From the NCBI GenBank assembly GCA_025506515.1, contig CM046453.1, forward strand, positions 30,427,791 to 30,491,790: 64,000 nucleotides of DNA, read 5' to 3'. This document shows positions 46,345 to 57,129 of the stretch, piece after piece; positions within the stretch are counted from its first letter, which is position 1; the number at the start of each line of letters is the position of its first letter. Under the pieces are notes generated by a model that ran no database searches, was not told the DNA's origin, and saw only the letters and a list, made by a program, of their open reading frames with translations. The position numbers and the translations under genes are program-made. The DNA comes from Flaveria trinervia. Taxonomy: Eukaryota > Streptophyta > Magnoliopsida > Asterales > Asteraceae.

Positions 46345-46464
46345 CAGTTTCCATATCAACTTTAGTGATAGCTGCCATTTGAGATGTTAAGCGTTTTGTG
46401 TGTGTAAGGGATCTTAAGATGGTGAGATCTTACAATCAAGAGCCTTGAAAGCTCTAATACCAAT
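46345..46464 (-). pseudogene. Element E gag start, leader and primer site
   Basis: Minus strand: primer site TGGTATTAGAGC (46451-46462), a leader with GATCTCACCATCTTAAGATC as in A, then an ATG at 46378 and MAAI..MET codons ending at the gypsy LTR. Confidence 0.85.
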
Positions 46465-47285
46465 TGAAGGACCATTTAAGGGAGTTACAACACAACACAC
46501 AATGAGGAGAGTTTGTTTAGAACACTTAATAGATCAAATAGGGAACTCGTAACACAAGATTGACACTTAGAACACTAGCAAATTTGAGACAGAAAAAGAA
46601 AATAAACAACACAACTAATTTGGCTTTCAAGGATGTTGTATATTTCTCTCAAGTTCTTTTACAAGTGTACAATCATAAGTTTACAATCATTAAGTTACAA
46701 AGACCTGAGATACTTATACTACAACCTACAACTGACCATACTTTGAAAGCCAGTAGGATACATGATCTAGGCACCAACAAAATCAATGTAGAGTCAAAAG
46801 GCAGATTACCTTTTGACTAGTGACTATGACATGCCATAGCTCACATCCTAATATATTACAAAAAGGATAAAAGTACATAAAGTAGAAAGTAAAAGACTTA
46901 AGACCTCAATGTGCAGTTACCAAAAGCTTGGACATTTTCACCAACTTGTAAAAGTTGGTGAGTCAACAAAGTTGCAGCGGAAAGGTGGTCCAACTTTATG
47001 GTAAAGTACATCAGATAAAAGCATGTCTTCAAAAGTCTTCGAAAGTTAATCTATCTTCACTTCTTGGCTTTGTAAGACTTTGTCTTTGAATCTTTGGAAG
47101 ACTTCACTTTAAGCTTCGGAAGATGTTGCTCTTGGCTTCGGAAGATTCACACTTCGAATATTTTTCTAAGGCAGAGTGTGAAACTTTTGAAGCATTCTAT
47201 TTCAGCCCTTAATGCATGCATGCAGGATAGACTTTTGGATGTTATTGGATGTTTTCGCTGCATCAGCCTTACACAGAACCTTACA
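46465..47285 (-). repeat. Element E 5' LTR
   Basis: Two exact CTTCGGAAG copies at 47115-47145. Minus-strand start TGTAAGGTTC and end GGTCCTTCA. Same length as its partner. Confidence 0.88.
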
Positions 47286-47744
47286 TGCCGGCTGCATGCA
47301 GCAAAGCAACATCAGCGGCTTAAGAGGCTATCAACAATAAGAGAAGAGTGGAAGTAATAGATAGACTTGTCAACATAGGAGTAAACAATGAATAAATTCT
47401 TCTACTCCTACTTGATGTGCTGGTGCAGTTGGAAAAGGCAATATTGCTACAAAAAGGGAAAGAGGAAGTAGCTATGTTGGCCAAAGAGGAGGAAAGGAGG
47501 ATAAAGAAGGAAGAGGATGAACAAAAGCAGGGGATTGAGAGGATACCCTTCCTTTACTCAAAGGGCTATTCTCAGGAGAAGCTCACTCCTTATGACAATG
47601 ATACAATCTTGTGGTTTTTTATGGAGAGCAAGATCAAATCACTAAGGAGAGGAAGATGGTTGCAAGAGAAAAGTTGAAGGAGAAGAGAAAGGAGGAGGAG
47701 GTCCAACTTGTGGCTACCAAAAAGATGGGAGACAAAGCCTGGAT
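47286..47744 (+). pseudogene. Element D ORF2, fragment 3
   Basis: After TGCCG the frame reads AACSKATSAA, stop, EAINNKRRVEVIDRLVNI, matching the C block KAAAANQEAVNNQKRVEIMDRL. Later ERIPFLYSKGYSQEKLTPYD matches RITFLTSRGFSQEELSP. It stops at KAWI where the next LTR begins; in C the same place leads into the GF..R.VG.M block, so D's C-terminal domain is lost. Confidence 0.82.
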
Positions 47745-48411
47745 TGTAACGCCCGTTGTTTCCCTTGAAGCCAAAGAAAGAAGAAAGAGAGAAAGAAAAG
47801 AAATAAAGCCCAAAGTTGAGGGACCAAACTTGCCAAAATAGGAGAAGGTTTGGAAGAGTGGGGGATTAAGAGGGGAGGGCAGCCCACACCCTCCCCCACA
47901 CTCACAAAATTCAGCCAAGAGAGAAGAGAGGGAGAAAAAGAGGGTTTCAAGCTTCGTTTTCGTGGATTCAAGCGCAAAAGTTGAGGTGTAGCAGGTTAGA
48001 TTGAATCTCTACTCGACGGATTGTTTGTGTGAGTTCTAGGACCCCTCTTTTTCATGTTTTCAACTGATTTGGGGCTGGAGCACATAGTAAAACCTATTTT
48101 TGAAGTGTGTGTGTGGAACCCGTGTGTATGTGTTTGTGTGTGATGCGAGTGGGGTTTGATTCTGGGCTTGGTTGTGCTTGAATGGTGTTGTGGTATGCAT
48201 TACTAAGGTTTTGGATGGTTAATTTGAGCTTAGAACAACTTTGAGAGGGTTTGGAGGCTGAAAAGTGCAGATTAGGTTCGGGATGAACTGCATTCTGCAT
48301 CAGCTAGGGCTATACGACCGAATGGCATGCAAGAGGAGGCCATACGGCTGAAAGGCATGCGACTAAAGTCTATGCGCATGGATGCCATGCGACTGAGGTC
48401 CATACGCATGG
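47745..48411 (+). mobile_element. TGTAACGCCCG-type LTR at the junction of D and F
   Basis: Begins TGTAACGCCCG, a common start of plant gypsy LTRs. Contains a CT/GA-rich stretch and, at 48308-48411, imperfect palindromes such as GGCATGCGACT, TATGCGCATGG and CATACGCATGG. No internal region. The left flank is D ORF2 (+) and the right flank F ORF2 (-). TGGAT occurs on both sides (47740-47744, 48412-48416), but related copies have that sequence at both places anyway. The right edge is uncertain by a few bases. Confidence 0.65.
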
Positions 48412-51400
48412 TGGATAGAGACATAGGGCCAAGTCTCCTTCCATAGAATCCATACAGCTCATGAAGCTCATCATCCTTAACCTATGAGCAGATTTCTTTT
48501 GACTCTTCTAGATGATGGCTCTTGCTCTGGCAGCTTCTTCCCTCATCTTCCTCTTTGTTTCCTTTCTTTCTTTCAGTACTTCAAGTTCAAGTTGCTTGAG
48601 ATACTCAACTCAATGTACTCAAAGGATAAGGGAAGACATGCATTGCGTGATAGAGACTTATGGCACTCAAGTAGTTGATCATGTTGATCTTATTAGTTTC
48701 TTTCTCTACTTGAGGTTCTTGTGGAGCCATAGTCTCCTGCACATGACTTTCTTGAACTGGTGAGAAAGTAGGAACATGTTTGTAGAGCCTTTTCAGTCTC
48801 CTTTCCTCTTTGATCTGAAGAAGCAATCTTGCATCCTCTGTTTCCTTCTTCTCTCTTGACAATTCCATGTCAGCCAGTTCATTCAATTCCTCTAAGGGGA
48901 GGGAGATGATATTTTCAATATCATAGTTCCTAGTCTCTAAGTAAGAAATCCTGACTGCCCTCAACTTAACATTTTGAGTGTTTGGTCTGGGAGTAGCCCT
49001 GATTGCAGCTTGCATGAAGCCAACAGATCCAACAAAGGAACTTTCTCCCCTTAGCTTCCTTTTCCTCTCTCTCTTCCTCCTCAATCTCCTCAGGAGTCAT
49101 TTTCCTTTTCCCTTTGTCACTAATAGATCTTTGTGACTCAGGGTGGACAAAGCTTTGTCCTTCATTGCTTGGAGTAGCATCCATGCTCTGGCAAGAGAGA
49201 GGTTGAGATACACCTTCACCAGCAAGTGTCTCATCAAGGGAATGTACTTCTGAAGCAGATGTAAGTGTGACAGAGCTCTCAGGCTCTATCACTGGGCCTT
49301 CAGTCGAGGTTTTCCCTTTGAAGCTAATATCAAGGTCTGCCTCAACATCTAGTTGACCAATGACATTGCCTGATTGCCTTTGTCTCCTTCTAAGGCTGAA
49401 CTCTTGAGTACTCCTATCTCGAATCATTTGAGCCAACTTGTTAGCTTGTCTATATTGGCTTGGGTTGACAAGTGGCATGTTGATAAGGTCAAGACCTTCC
49501 TAGTAGTTCAAGGTCTGAAAGTTGAAGACCTTTTACTGCCCTTGAACTCTTTGAAGAATAAGGGCTCTTATGTTAGCTTCATACATCCACCCTATGATGT
49601 TGTTAGAAGTTCCTTGAGGTGGAGATGACACAGCCCTTGGTATGCATTCCTCTAAAAGACTTTATATATACGAGTCTATAGAGTCCACATCAATGTGAAC
49701 TTGAGGAAATTGCTGACTCTAAACAATTGCTAGAGAAGAAGGTGATTCCTCAGTGTCAATACTCTATGAGAAACTCCTAGGTTCTGTGATTGTAATATCT
49801 TTCTCCCCCTTTTTTGTAGCATCACCCTCTTGCATAGGTGAGTTAGGAGTTAGGTCAATCATATTCACAGGTTTTTGTGTTACTAGTTGAGCTCTTCATA
49901 AAGGTTTCCTAGCTAGTTTCTCCTGGAGATAAGAAATCTCAAGTTGTTGATCATTGACCCTATTATGTAAGGTAGTCACCTGAGATTCCAAGTGACTAAC
50001 CTTAGAGACTAGATAGGTGCATGTTTTTGATAGTTTTTGCATGTTTAGTCTCAAATTCCCCTCCTCATCATTAGAACATTCATTAGGAGATAAGATAATT
50101 GGACCAAAGTCCTTAGTCTCACCACTAGCATGGTGTTCTTGGTTGCTGGTTTTCTGCTGCTCACTGACCACTTCAGATGGAGTATCAGTGGGCTGAGTTG
50201 CCATGGTTGAGGTCTTAAAGATTTAATCACTTGCAGAAGTGAAAGCCTTTTCCATATGGACCTCTCAAACAGAGTCAGGAAGATCCACCTTAGTAGTAGG
50301 TAGATGAGGTTGTCTAGACAAGGGAGAATCAGGAGCACTCATCTCTCTTTGAGTGGGGGAAGAGTAGAGAGACTCATGGTACTCACTGAATCCCAAGTAT
50401 TTATCATCATAGAAATCAAGGATGAGGATTGGTTGGTTGAGATCTAAAGGCTAGGGATGGTAACATTCCCCTAAAGGTTGTTCACTAGAGTGTTAAGACT
50501 TAGAGTGGAGGCTTAAGGCTGTTGAGCTAGTGAGCTCATCAAGCTAACCATGAGGAACCTCAACACTGATTCTTGAAGAGATGGGAGTGGTTTGCTCCTC
50601 AGGAGACATGGGAGCTCTAGTGTCCATTTCCTCCTACGTGGGTAGTAATATGGGGGCCTGCACAAAGTAAGTAGCTGGTGTAGGGGTTCGTTGGATTTTC
50701 TTTGGTAGGTGAGGATGATTTGTGGTTGTTTAGTGGTTGAGAGGTAGAAGGTGTGGGTTTAAAACTAGCTTGTGTTGCTAGGTTGCTACCTTGAGCAATG
50801 AGCTCTAACATTTTGGGGATAAGGGCTATTTCTACCCCAGAGAAGCCAACAGTTGGCTTCTTCAAAATTTTAAAAGATGCCAGGCTTCATTTGTCCCGGT
50901 TTAAGAATATTACTTGTTTCCCTCAACTGTGAGCCCAATTTATAGCTGAGAATGTGCTGAACCTATCTAGGAAACATATAATATTCTAAGGAGTCCAGGT
51001 TAGCAAGAAAATTTGTATAAACAAACCAAGAGTACATGAACTTGACCCCTTGAACCATCCCATGCACTATGAAGGAGAGATCTTCAGGAATATGGTCCCA
51101 GCCCCCATGCTTGTTGGACAAGTTGTGGATGACTAGATGAAGTAAGTACTTCCATTGGGAGGAGACATTCCCTTTCCTAAAGGTCTTGACAAAAAAATCT
51201 CCTTCATAGCCCATCTGCTCAAAGTAGTGGTTTAAAGCTTCTTTAGGAAAGGACATTCACTTTCTTCATCATCCAACTGAAGATGGGTGTTAATGATGGC
51301 TGGAGTGATGAAGATATTCCTCCCCAGCACTATAGCATATAGTGCCTTCTCCCCATCCATGATGACCTCTTGATAGGTCTTCCAAAAATCAAGCAGATGA

Positions 51401-51576
51401 TCCTCATAAAGAATAGGATCAATGGTAAGGGAGGTGGAGTAGTTAGATAGAGCCAAGAATTGACAAACCTCTGAGAAATGAGGATCTTTCTCAGAGTGTA
51501 ATAGAGCAACCTGAGTGTGTTGCCTGTATAACTGGATGGAGAAGTTTGGGTCATTTATGTGGTTGAGGTTGGCCAT
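48412..51576 (-). pseudogene. Element F ORF2 accessory protein (3' truncated)
   Basis: Start MANLNHINDPNF (51576), aligned with MANLARRNDPNF of A; the open frame extends 12 codons further up, but the aligned Met has a matching TATA box. Blocks in order: YRQHTQVALLHSEKDPHFSE, LLDFWKTYQEVIMDGEKAL, QMGYEGDFFVKTFRKGN, HNLSNKHGGWDHIPEDLSF, a MFPR block; Pro/Thr linker; coiled coil KTCTYLVSKVSHLESQV (about 50000); Glu/Lys helix with RISYLETRNYDIENII (48930). The counterpart of A's FFGRRLGPM block lies near 48430 and the gene ends there at the LTR junction. Several frameshifts. Better preserved at the N-terminus than A. Confidence 0.83.
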
Positions 51577-51688
51577 TTCAAAAAGCTTAGAGGTGAAGGA
51601 AATGAAGAACAAAGGCGGTTTGAGAGAATTTTAGGATTTAGGTTTGAAAGAAGATGAAGATAATAAAGAAGGACGCGGAACCATTGGG

Positions 51689-51700
51689 TTTATATATAAA
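51689..51700 (-). promoter_or_regulatory. Candidate TATA box for F ORF2
   Basis: Minus strand TTTATATATAAA followed by CCCAATGG, 113 bases before the ORF2 ATG. The strongest TATA match of the ORF2 set. Confidence 0.6.
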
Positions 51701-51779
51701 ATGGATTTCAGAAAAAGTTAATGAAAGAGGATAAACTTTGAAATCTAGATGTCGGTCCCACCTCTGAAAAAGTAGTTTG

Positions 51780-52140
51780 CTTTTTGTGCAAAAGATAGTT
51801 TTCTTGGAAGTCAAAAATCTTCCGAAGGTAAGTTGACTTTGGAAGCTTTGAGAAGAAAACTTTCGAAGCCAAAATGACTTAAAAAAGAGATTTCAAAGTT
51901 TTTTGGAGAATTTGGCTTCAGAAGAGATTAACCTTCGGAAGTTTGTAAAAGCTTCCGAGAGTTAATTACTTTCGGAAGAAAAAGGTTATTTGAAACATAC
52001 AAGTACTTAGAAACAAATTTACGCTTCGGATGCTGAAAATTTCTTTCGAAGGTAAATGTTCTATGATAGTTGTTTGTTTAAATACTTAAATTTCTCCCGA
52101 AGGTTAAAACATATCTTCCGAAGAGAAATTATCAAAAAAT
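51780..52140. repeat. CTTC-C/G-GAAG array upstream of F ORF2
   Basis: Exact copies near 51819, 51933 and 52115, with decayed forms CTTTCGAAG, CTTTCGGAAG and CTTCCGAGA between them. Confidence 0.82.
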
Positions 52141-52249
52141 CTATAAAAAGTCTTCAAAAAGAATTTTATTTTCAAATCAACCAATGGCTTATAATGGTGA
52201 TAGGTATAGACAAATTAGGACACACAAATTTTAAAAATAAGATATGATC

Positions 52250-52417
52250 AAGTTTTAAGAAAAAGCTACTGAAAGTTAATCATCCCATAGCTGATACAAG
52301 ATATTTGAGTCTCTGTTTATCAAAAGTTTTAGTGAACAGATCAACATATTGTTCATTTGTGTTAACCTTGACTAGTTTGACCAATCCTTTCTCAAGTTAT
52401 CTCTAATCAAATGATAC
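52250..52417 (-). pseudogene. Element F pol C-terminus
   Basis: Minus-strand tail of RNase H/pol (SGIRYHLIRD-like, then NTNEQYVDLFTK-like codons), cut at about 52417 by insertion G. Confidence 0.72.
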
Positions 52418-53734
52418 CTGATACTAATGAGTTTGAAATTCTAAAGTATTTAATCAAATCTTAACGAATCATCTGCTGCTTGTTGAAAAAGATAGGGCAT
52501 GGGTTTAAGTGGACAAAAATATCAGCAATCGTTATTGATTTGTATGAGAATTTCAAAATCATTCAAAGAATGTGATTAGATTCAGTTATCAGTGTGATCT
52601 TGTTGGTTGCCAATTATTAATTTCATCTTTATGCTAAAGTATATCTTGAGGATGTCATCTCATGATCGATTCAGTTCTCGGTTATAAAAAAATTATTAAT
52701 ACATAAAAAATGTTATAATAAATGTATATAATAAAAATAAAAAATTATAATAAATTTTCATTTCAAAATCTCTTTTAGGTCTTCCATATTATGTTGTTAC
52801 ATTTTTCATGCATTTCATAGAAATTGCTCACAAACGAACACGGGATCGCTTGTTTTCACCCACAGATACACATGAGTTTATTTTGTTAAAATGAAATGAT
52901 CTAATTAGAAATGTGGTGATTGTGTTTGTGATTATGTTTCAGATTTTTACCGTAAGTGATGGCGATCATCAGTTGGGCGGTGTACCTAATTAGAAAACCT
53001 ATTCCTCAAGTTTGTAGAATATACTGAGCTAGGAATCCTCCTCCTACATCTTCTGAAGAACTTAAGTTTAGAGATTTGGGAAAACTATTCCAACATCACC
53101 TCAAAGGAGGCACTCGAAAAGGGGGACATATAAATAGGGGGAGCTTATGAAATGAATAATCTTTCTAATCAGATTCAGAAAGATTAAAATTGAATATCTT
53201 TCTACTGTTGACTTATCGTTGCTGAATTCGTATGAAGACATTGATAATGATAAACTAAAGGGGAGTATTGTTGGAGATGTACAAGATAGTCAATATTATC
53301 AACACAGTCAAAGTCAGCAAAAGTCAACATCACGATCAAAGTCAATGCGAAAGTCAAACCCGACACGTTTGAGATTAAGAACCGAGATGAGAAGTTGAAG
53401 CTTTAGATGACTAGGAGTTTTATAGTAATAAATATATTTTGTGTGAACAAAATATATTTTACTTTGTTTAAGTCATTTTTATGCTTTATATGTAATTTCT
53501 ATTAATTAGCCTAAGTCTAGGGGGTTAAGTGCAATTAGTGAATATTAGTCTAGACTATAAATAGGTTAATTGTAATTAGAATTATAAAATGGTTGAATGA
53601 CCAATTGATTGGGGTTTCCACTTTGTACAATTTATACACAATCAATATAGATCAAAGGGGTTTTATTGTGTTTATCATTGTTTGATCCATAATTCTTCAT
53701 GTTATTTGATTCAAGTGTGTAGCCTGGGCTAACA
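52418..53734 (+). mobile_element. Insertion G: 5'-truncated copia-type element with 3' LTR
   Basis: Interrupts RNase H of element F. The left 850 bases hold no recognisable protein; they are AT-rich (A/T runs at 52685-52750) and could be the 3' end of an internal region. AAAGGGGAGTA (53257-53267) is a polypurine tract followed at 53269 by TGTTGGAGATG, an LTR start. Left boundary approximate; no target duplication identified. Confidence 0.65.
53269..53734 (+). repeat. G 3' LTR with GTCAA (W-box-like) cluster
   Basis: 466 bp, TGTTGGAGAT to GGCTAACA. CTATAAATAG at 53555-53564. Five GTCAA cores (TTGAC on the minus strand) lie at 53289-53357, upstream of the TATA box. TTGAC is the core of WRKY-factor W boxes; regulation by WRKY factors is inference. 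Confidence 0.75.
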
Positions 53735-56026
53735 AGATTCTTTGTAATAGAGATAACACTATTGTTGTATATATGAATGGGAGTCTCCTTAAAGTTGAAC
53801 CTAAAGTCTAGATTCTAATTCTGAATCCAAAGAACTTAAGCATAGCAGCTTGTAGCAGCAATGTATTCAGCTTCAGTAGTTAATGTAGAGACACAAGATT
53901 TCTTCTTGCATTGCCATGATACAACCCCTCCACCAAGAAACTGACATCCCCCTAATGTAGACTTTGTAGTCATATTTCATCCACCATAATCATTATCTGT
54001 ATATGCATACAGAGTGAAGTCAGAATTCTTTGGATGCTAAAGGCAAAGTGTTGAGGCCCCTTTGAGATATCTTAAAATTATCTTTATAGTGATAAGGTGT
54101 GACATCTAGAGGTTGGGTTGATATTTTGCACAAACACATATGACAAACATGATATCAGGCCTGCTAGCTATAAGTTACATAAGAGATCCAATCATAGCCT
54201 TGTAGAGGTGTTCATCCACACACTCCCCCTCAAGGTCAGGCCCAAGGGAGTGGTTTCTTGCTATGGGAGTCTTAGCAACCTTACAATCAGTCATGTTGAA
54301 TCTTTTGAGTATGTATTGAACATACTTTGACTGACTTATGAAAATGCCATCTTCAACGTGCTTCACTTGGATTCTTAGAAAGAAATTGAGTTCCCCCATG
54401 GCGCTCATTTCAAATCTATCCTTCATCTGCTTCTCAAAGTCTTTGCAAATCTTTGGATTAGCTTAACCAAAGATGATGTCATCTACCTACACTTGAACTA
54501 GCATCAAGTCATTTCCTGTTTCTTTGATGAAGAAAGTTCCATCTATAGTACCTCTTTTGTATCCATGCTTGCAGAGATACTGAGATAGAGTCTCATACCA
54601 CTTCCTTGGTGCTTGGTGCAACCCATATGGAGCCTTATCAAGCCTGCAGAAATAATCCAGATGATTAGGATCTGCAAAGCTAGGTGGTTGTTTGACATAC
54701 ACCTCTTCATCAATCATCCAAAAGAGAAAAGCACACTTGACGTTAAGTTCTAACAGCTTCTATTCTTGCTATAGGAGAAATAATATCCATGTAGTTAATT
54801 AATTCTTCTTGTATGTACCCTTAAACAACTAGTCTAGCCTTGTTTTTGATGACAAGTCCTCTATCATCCTTCTTATTCCTAAAAACCCATTTGATTCCTA
54901 TAGTAGTCTCCCATAAGGAAAAGAACATAGGTTCCAAACATTCTGCCTTTTGAATTGAAGCAGCTCCTCTTAGATAGCTTCAACCTAACTTCCACCCTTC
55001 AGAGCCTCATCAATCTTCTTAGGCTCTATCCGAGATAAGAAACAAGAGTAAATACAAACATTTTTATCATTGGTTTGTCCTCTTGTTCTTACTCCAGAAT
55101 CAACATCTCCAATGATGTTTGAGGTGGGATGCGACTTGCGAATACTTAGATGAGGAATCACAACAAGTTGCTAAGAGAGATCTAAACTAGAAAAATTTAG
55201 ATCTGGCATTGAGGTTTCTCCCACCACATCAGCACATTTATCAAGTGAAACTTGATCCAATGAGTGTGTGACATCATTGATGCTGTCTTCAATGGAGTGG
55301 TTGTTACCATGAAGAAATTCTTGATCACGTTCACCACCACCATGATCTTTTATATTTGAAGTTTCTTTATCTGGTTGTTGAGTCTCTGAGCTGTAATTTG
55401 AAGGCATCTAAGATGTATCAACTGAATTTGTCGTTGTTGTGCTAATAGAAACTTCATTTGCAAATCTAGTTACAACTGATTTCTCGCCAACTAGGCAATT
55501 TTATCTTTGATATTCAAGATGGTGCAAGGATATCCAAATGACCTAAAGAAATTAATGAAAGGTTTTTTCTTGTGACAAAGTTCATAAGGAGTATTATCAT
55601 GTGTCTTAACCATTAAAACTATGTTCTACACATAACAAACAATGTTGACTACCTTTTCCTAGAAGGTGATAGGCAGCTTAGAGTCAGACAACATGGTTCT
55701 TGCAGCTTCAATCAGTGTCTTCTTTCTCCTCTTAGAAACAATATTTTGCTAAGAAGTCCTGGGAGCACTGTATTGTCTTGTAATACCCTTTTCATCACAA
55801 AATGTATCAAGGATTTTGTTTTTGAATTCAGTTCCTTAATGATATCTTATGGTTTTGACCTTGTGATCATATTGATTCTTAATCTTTAAGATAAAGTTCT
55901 TTAGAATCTCAAGGGTCTCGTCCTTAGTTCTAAGAAAGAAGACCCAAGTGAATCTTGTAAAATCATATGTGATCACCAAACAATAAGGGCTCCTTCCTGA
56001 CTTATTTGTTGGACCAAAAGAACCAA
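53735..56026 (-). pseudogene. Element F pol: integrase, reverse transcriptase, RNase H (5' end cut by H)
   Basis: Minus strand. Integrase starts at the FGPTNK-like block (56010) and keeps RTKDETLEILKN; the second Asp region (near 55835) is altered and the Glu block is decayed. Linker near 55170-55407 (SLDKCADVVGETSMPDLNFS, almost identical to A). RT: PPSFADPNHLDYFCRLDKAP and LHQAPRKWYETLSQ (54487-54717). At the catalytic YVDD the Tyr codon is TAG (near 54480). FEMSAMGELNFFLRIQV follows (54390). RNase H near 53990 has TDNDYGG. Numerous stops. Confidence 0.87.
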
Positions 56027-56896
56027 TGAGCCAAGATCAGAAAACCTCTAAGTCCCACATGGTATCACAACAACTGCTGAAAGCCTCATCAGTAGTTTGA
56101 CAAGTGCTGAAGACTTCAACAGCTGAAGATCAAGTGCTGAAGACCTCAACAGCTGAAGAACCAAAGTGCTGAAGTACAACAGCTGAAGAACACAAGTGCT
56201 GAAGCTGAAAGACCAAAGTACTGAAGTACAACAGCTGAAGAGTTTACAAGTGCTGAAGATCAACAACTGATGTACAAGGTCTGAAGACAAAGACTGAAGA
56301 CATCAGCTGATGATATCGACTGAAGTCATCAGCTGATGAAACACCTGAAGGTCAAAGTCTGAAGATCAAGTACTGAAGCCTCAGTAGTTTGTCACAACTG
56401 CTGAAGAGTACTTCTTCAGTAGTTGTGATATCAGTAGTTTTATATTTTTTATGTTTCAGTAGTTTTGTAAAACGACTGAAAAGAGCTTGTTCTTCAGTCG
56501 TTGTAGTTTCAGTAGTTTTATATTTTGTACTTAACATGCTGATATGTTCTCAGTAGTTGTGAACATTTCAGTAGTTTGTTAAGAATTAGTTATTTTTGTA
56601 TTAGATCTGCCAGTTGTCACTTTCCGTGATAACAGTAGTGATTGTTGCACTCTATATAAGGAGTGACAACGTATTGTAATCGACAGAATGAAAGGAATGA
56701 ATGAATGATTTGATTAGAAATATTCTACCTCTATAAACATTCCTTCAAATCAGAAATATATATTCTCTTCCTATAACCGTATGCGCTCTTAATGCTTACA
56801 AGTATCGATTGCTTGCTACAATTTGTCTAATTTCTAGTGTGTATTCCGCTGCTTTGTATTCTGATACATCAAACTTGTGATCACTGATCCTGTCAA
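56027..56896 (+). repeat. Element H 5' LTR
   Basis: About 870 bp ending CTGATCCTGTCA, three bases from the primer site. The start is set at TGAGCCAAGATC, where F homology stops; no second LTR is in view to confirm it. CTCTATATAAGG (TATA box) is at 56652-56660, downstream of the palindrome array. Confidence 0.75.
56050..56580. repeat. CAGTAGTT / CAACAGCTGAAG array in H LTR
   Basis: Many copies of CAGTAGTT and its complement AACTACTG-like forms, interleaved with GTGCTGAAGA and ACAGCTGAAG units, repeating every 20-35 bases. The same vocabulary fills the spacer after H pol (63296-63965). Confidence 0.88.
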
Positions 56897-56898
56897 AT

Positions 56899-56910
56899 GG
56901 TATCAGAGCA
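56899..56910 (+). other. Element H primer-binding site (initiator tRNA-Met)
   Basis: TGGTATCAGAGC two bases after the LTR end. Confidence 0.93.
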
Positions 56911-57129
56911 GGTTAATCATTGATCGATCTAACAATTGTTCATTGAAACTGCTATTCAAGATCTAAGTTTGATTGAATTAGCTTTTGTTTTTGCAAGAAA
57001 CGGTTATAGAGATTGAATTTTCTGTATTTCTGCTCATTCATCCTGAGATCTTTTCTTGGTTCTCATTGAGTTTGTTGTGGTCTGTCTAAAACTTTTTAAA
57101 ACTTGAACTAAATTGTTTTTGAACTGAAA

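Larger units (their letters stand above)
39819..47285 (-). mobile_element. Element E: copia element gutted by a gypsy insertion and deletion
   Basis: Two LTRs of exactly 821 bp each, a primer site, 12 codons of gag and the 3' end of ORF2 remain. Everything between is replaced by a truncated minus-strand gypsy element. Probable degenerate target duplication TGCTA (39814-39818) / TGCCG (47286-47290): it places D ORF2 in one frame on both sides. LTR and ORF2 end resemble element A. Confidence 0.85.

Noticed and set aside
47634..48300. Minus-strand frames of 68-94 codons
   Set aside because: Low-complexity shadow of GA/CT-rich DNA in D ORF2 and the adjoining LTR.
52418..53268. Host gene fragment upstream of the G LTR
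   Set aside because: No open frame, motif or splice pattern I can support; left as uncharacterised internal or flanking sequence.
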